A DNA stretch of 47,331 bases from Sandaracinaceae bacterium (lineage in GTDB: Bacteria; Myxococcota_A; Polyangia; Polyangiales; Sandaracinaceae): NCBI GenBank assembly GCA_019637095.1, contig JAHBWG010000075.1, positions 1-47,331 of the forward strand, read 5' to 3'. Both the position numbers and the translations under genes were made by a program. The notes beneath the pieces are model-generated. The model was not told the DNA's origin. It searched no databases and was given only the letters and a program-made list of their open reading frames with translations. This document shows positions 45,263 to 47,331 of this stretch, piece by piece. Every line of letters begins with the position of its first letter. The stretch's first letter is position 1.

Positions 45263-46084
45263 TCACGGGCAGGCGGCGTGCACGCGGGCGCGGTGCGGGC
45301 TGCGCGGGCGCTCGGCCAGGAACCGGCGCGCGAGCGCGCGCGCCTCGTCGACGCGCTCGGCGCGGCAGAGCGCGAGGACCCGCGCCGCCTCCCGCTCCTC
45401 CTCGAGGATGCCCGAGGGGAAGCGCCGCGCGTGCGCGTCGAGGTGCGAGAGCGCGACGGCCGGCTGATCGGCCTGCATCGCGCGCTGGGCCTCGCGCAAG
45501 AGCACGAGCTCTTCGGACAACGTCGAGTCGACGGCCGCGACCTCCTCGGGCGTCGCCGGGACACGCCGCACGCGGGGCGTCGGCTCGAGCGCCGGGCTCG
45601 GCGCGTCCGGCGCCGCCGGTGCTTCGACGACGCTCGCCTCGACGGGTGCGCCTGCGATCGGCGTGTCCTCGAGCGCCTCTGCGGGCGCGGGCGCGGGCTC
45701 GAGGGCGGGCGCCTCGGGCGCGGGAACCGGCGCCGGCTCTGCGAAGCGGGCGCGCGCGGGGCGGTGCTCCGCGCGGGGCGCGGGCTCCTCGGCCGGCTGG
45801 GTGACGACCAGGGCGGTCCCGCCCACGGCGGCGGCGAGCAGCGCCGCGACGCCGAGCTTCACCCCGAGCGAGACGCCGCCCGTGGCGAGGGCGCCGGTGC
45901 CGGCGGCGGCGGCCGCGCTCGACGCGGCGCTCGACGCGGCCACCGTCGCGCCCGAGGCGACCGCGGCCACGAGCGCGCGCTTGACCCGCGCGCGGTCGGC
46001 GGGGCCCGGGCCGTCGAGGTCGCGCACGTCGTCGATCAGCGCGCGCGCCGCCGGCGACAGCTCATCCATGTCCTCGTGGCTCAT
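45263..46084 (-). CDS. Single-pass membrane protein coupled to an ECF sigma factor
   Basis: 273 aa from the ATG at 46084, overlapping the sigma factor stop as ATGA. Residues 1-50 are cytoplasmic (MSHEDMDELSPAARALIDDV), then an Ala/Ser stretch and one membrane segment (GVSLGVKLGVAALLAAAVGG). A Pro/Glu/Ala-rich linker follows, and the C-terminal ~90 residues are TPR-like (ALSHLDAHARRFPSGILEEE). There is no recognised zinc anti-sigma motif (HxxxCxxC). Position and overlap suggest it acts on or with the sigma factor, perhaps sensing the envelope; similar pairs are frequent in myxobacteria. Confidence 0.8.
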   Translation of the reverse strand: MSHEDMDELSPAARALIDDVRDLDGPGPADRARVKRALVAAVASGATVAASSAASSAAAAAGTGALATGGVSLGVKLGVAALLAAAVGGTALVVTQPAEEPAPRAEHRPARARFAEPAPVPAPEAPALEPAPAPAEALEDTPIAGAPVEASVVEAPAAPDAPSPALEPTPRVRRVPATPEEVAAVDSTLSEELVLLREAQRAMQADQPAVALSHLDAHARRFPSGILEEEREAARVLALCRAERVDEARALARRFLAERPRSPHRARVHAACP

Positions 46085-46698
46085 CGTCTCGCCTCCCGTG
46101 CGCGGTGGCGCGCGAGCGCCTCCTCGAACTCCTTGCGCGCCGCCCGCAGGCGCGAGTAGACCGTGTTGAGCTTGATCCCGAGCGCGTCGGCGATCTCGGG
46201 GGCGGTGAGCTGCTCGAGCTCGGCGAGCACGAACACCGCGCGCTTGTCGTCGTCGAGCCCCATGAGCAGCGCGTGCAGGAGCTCGAGCTGGGTGCGACGC
46301 TCGAGCTGCTCGGCGGGGCAGCTCCGGTCGGGCTCCGCGGCGAGCGCCTCGGGCAGCGGCGCGAGCCCGCCCTTGCGGCGGTGGCGCCGCCGGTGATCGG
46401 ACACGACGCGGAGCAGGATGCCGAAGAGCCACGTCTTGACCGACGAGCGCCCCTCGAAGTCGTCGAGCCGGCGGTGCACGACCAGGAACACCTCCTGGAC
46501 GACGTCGTCGACGGCCTCTTGGGGCACGCCCATGCGGCGCGCGCTGCGCCAGACGAAGTCGACGTGAGCGTCGTAGACCTCCTCGAGCCGGAGCCGCGGC
46601 GCCGCGGCCGCGCCCACGCGATGCGCGCCGCTCCCGGGCCCGTCGGGCAATCCCACGGCGGCGGTCGCGGCTCCCATGACGTCTTCGTGGCCGGGCAC
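46081..46698 (-). CDS. RNA polymerase sigma factor, ECF subfamily
   Basis: 205 aa, GTG at 46698 (an ATG at 46677 is an alternative; neither has a strong Shine-Dalgarno). The region 2 core is VYDAHVDFVWRSARRMGVPQ then DVVQEVFLVVHRRLDDFEGR and VKTWLFGILLRVVSDHRRRH. The region 4 helix-turn-helix is AVFVLAELEQLTAPEIADAL then GIKLNTVYSRLRAARKEFEE. It is of minimal ECF type with no C-terminal extension. Its stop overlaps the start of a membrane partner gene. Target promoters are unknown. Confidence 0.95.
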   Translation of the reverse strand: MPGHEDVMGAATAAVGLPDGPGSGAHRVGAAAAPRLRLEEVYDAHVDFVWRSARRMGVPQEAVDDVVQEVFLVVHRRLDDFEGRSSVKTWLFGILLRVVSDHRRRHRRKGGLAPLPEALAAEPDRSCPAEQLERRTQLELLHALLMGLDDDKRAVFVLAELEQLTAPEIADALGIKLNTVYSRLRAARKEFEEALARHRAREARR

Positions 46699-46711
46699 CT
46701 GGAGTTCCGTC

Positions 46712-47331
46712 TCAGAACCTCACGTGCAGAGAGAGCCCGAATCGCCCCGCCACGGGCTCCTGCACGTGGAACACGTCGTCGGGCGAGCCCCGGACCGCCA
46801 GCTCGAGCGGGTTGAAGGGGACGAAGAGGCTCGCGTCGACGTCGAGATCGAACCACGGCTCGGGCGCCCACGCCAGCCCGAGCCCCGCGACGCCCGCGCC
46901 GAACGCGCCGACGCCGACCTCGCTCCCCGACAGCCCGAACCCCTCCGCCACGCTGACCCCGAGCGCGAGGCCGAGGCAGCCGTAGACGAAGCGCGCCTCC
47001 TCGAAGGGATGCACGCACGCGCGCGCGTCGAGGGTGCCCGTGGTGACGTGCGCCCCCGTGCGCTCGTCGCGGGCGGCGTCCTGCCCGAACACGAAGCTCG
47101 CCCGCACGCGCGCTTCGATCACCGGCACACCGACGCCGCCCTCGATCGAGAGCGCGCCGCTCGCCGAGGGGACGCTGCCGAGGTCGAACGCGCCGCCGAC
47201 GCCGACGAAGCCGTGCAGCGGCTCGGGGGGCGCGGTCGGGCCAGACGCGCGCGGGCTCGGCGCGCGTGGGCCCGACGCGCGTGGGCCCGACGCGCGTGGA
47301 CCCGACGCGCGCGGACCGGGCGCGCGCTCCT
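46712..47331 (-). CDS. Beta-barrel-like envelope protein with PRASG repeats (5' end outside window)
   Basis: Partial; the frame is open to the window edge, so the start is not seen. The stop at 46712 is 14 bases from the sigma factor start. At the visible N-terminal end is a Pro/Arg/Ala/Ser/Gly repeat region, then LHGFVGVGGAFDLGSVP, ALSIEGGVGVPVIEARVRAS, FVYGCLGLALGVSVAEGFGL and a final strand ending GLSLHVRF. The alternating pattern with a terminal Phe is typical of outer-membrane beta-barrel proteins, and the Pro-rich stretch would lie in the periplasm. Two Cys (ARACVHPF, VYGCLG) may form a disulfide. No specific family is recognised. Confidence 0.75.
   Translation of the reverse strand, partial: ERAPGPRASGPRASGPRASGPRAPSPRASGPTAPPEPLHGFVGVGGAFDLGSVPSASGALSIEGGVGVPVIEARVRASFVFGQDAARDERTGAHVTTGTLDARACVHPFEEARFVYGCLGLALGVSVAEGFGLSGSEVGVGAFGAGVAGLGLAWAPEPWFDLDVDASLFVPFNPLELAVRGSPDDVFHVQEPVAGRFGLSLHVRF
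47239..47328 (-). repeat. 15-bp tandem repeats encoding PRASG-type pentapeptides
   Basis: Six units of 15 bases (core ggcccgacgcgcgtg) run to the window edge. On the minus strand they are in frame with the partial barrel-like gene and read PRASG, PRASG, PRASG, PRAPS, PRASG. The repeat is probably longer than the window shows. Confidence 0.8.

Overview
The window is very GC-rich bacterial chromosome: third codon positions are almost all G or C, and long meaningless open frames lie opposite most genes. Lipoproteins with Asp/Gly/Ser/Ala-rich linkers, a Ser/Thr kinase-ATPase-TPR signalling protein, an ECF sigma factor followed by a membrane TPR-like protein, and a DksA-like protein with a histone H1-like tail all point to the Myxococcota. 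A Polyangia or Sandaracinaceae-type myxobacterium is my best guess. This comes from gene content only, not from a database match. About 44 protein genes, one tRNA and several repeat or regulatory elements can be supported. Many genes overlap by ATGA or GTGA, which implies translational coupling. Layout: 0.1-3.9 kb (minus) carries RidA and a large kinase-like protein. 3.9-5.1 kb (plus) is an orphan Cys-rich lipoprotein behind an array of TGTCTC boxes, followed by a 353-base gap with a cluster of stem-loops. 5.5-7.9 kb (minus) is a DUF4397-like lipoprotein and a TetR-TrmO-small protein operon. 8.0-12.1 kb (plus) is a penicillin-acylase-like lipoprotein and a membrane protein with a discoidin-like domain. 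12.2-14.5 kb (minus) pairs a diheme cytochrome c lipoprotein with a PQQ sugar-dehydrogenase-like lipoprotein. 14.5-18 kb holds SelB (minus), tRNA-Sec (plus) and AsnRS (plus), so the organism decodes UGA as selenocysteine. 18-25 kb is a mixed region: LysR/DoxX divergent pair, membrane proteins, a copper-chaperone-like HMA protein, a cold-shock-like/zinc-ribbon protein, an amidase and a Uma2 nuclease-fold protein. 25.1-35.8 kb (minus) is one long respiratory operon, read ccoI-ccoS-ccoNO-ccoQ-ccoP-ccoG-tauE/safE-copA, encoding a cbb3-type cytochrome c oxidase with its copper supply and assembly factors. Its CcoN and CcoO are fused, its CcoP has only one heme site plus a long acidic tail, and the TauE/SafE gene carries a -1 frameshift. 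35.9-37.9 kb (minus) is a partial Tad pilus operon with two Flp pilins, a prepilin peptidase and a TadE-like minor pilin, with a candidate sigma-54 promoter. 38-42.7 kb (minus) holds a von Willebrand A lipoprotein and a coupled radical SAM enzyme/APC permease pair. 42.9-45.3 kb (plus) holds the DksA-like protein, ribosomal protein L33 and a LysM/M15 peptidase-like protein. 45.3-47.3 kb (minus) is an ECF sigma factor, its membrane partner, and the 3' part of a beta-barrel-like protein with pentapeptide repeats. No insertion sequence, CRISPR array, integrase or rRNA was seen. The best candidates for something new are the cbb3 oxidase architecture, the DksA-like protein that keeps its RNA-polymerase tip but has lost its zinc site, the stem-loop cluster at 5.14-5.28 kb, the TGTCTC array at 3.9 kb and the radical SAM/permease pair.
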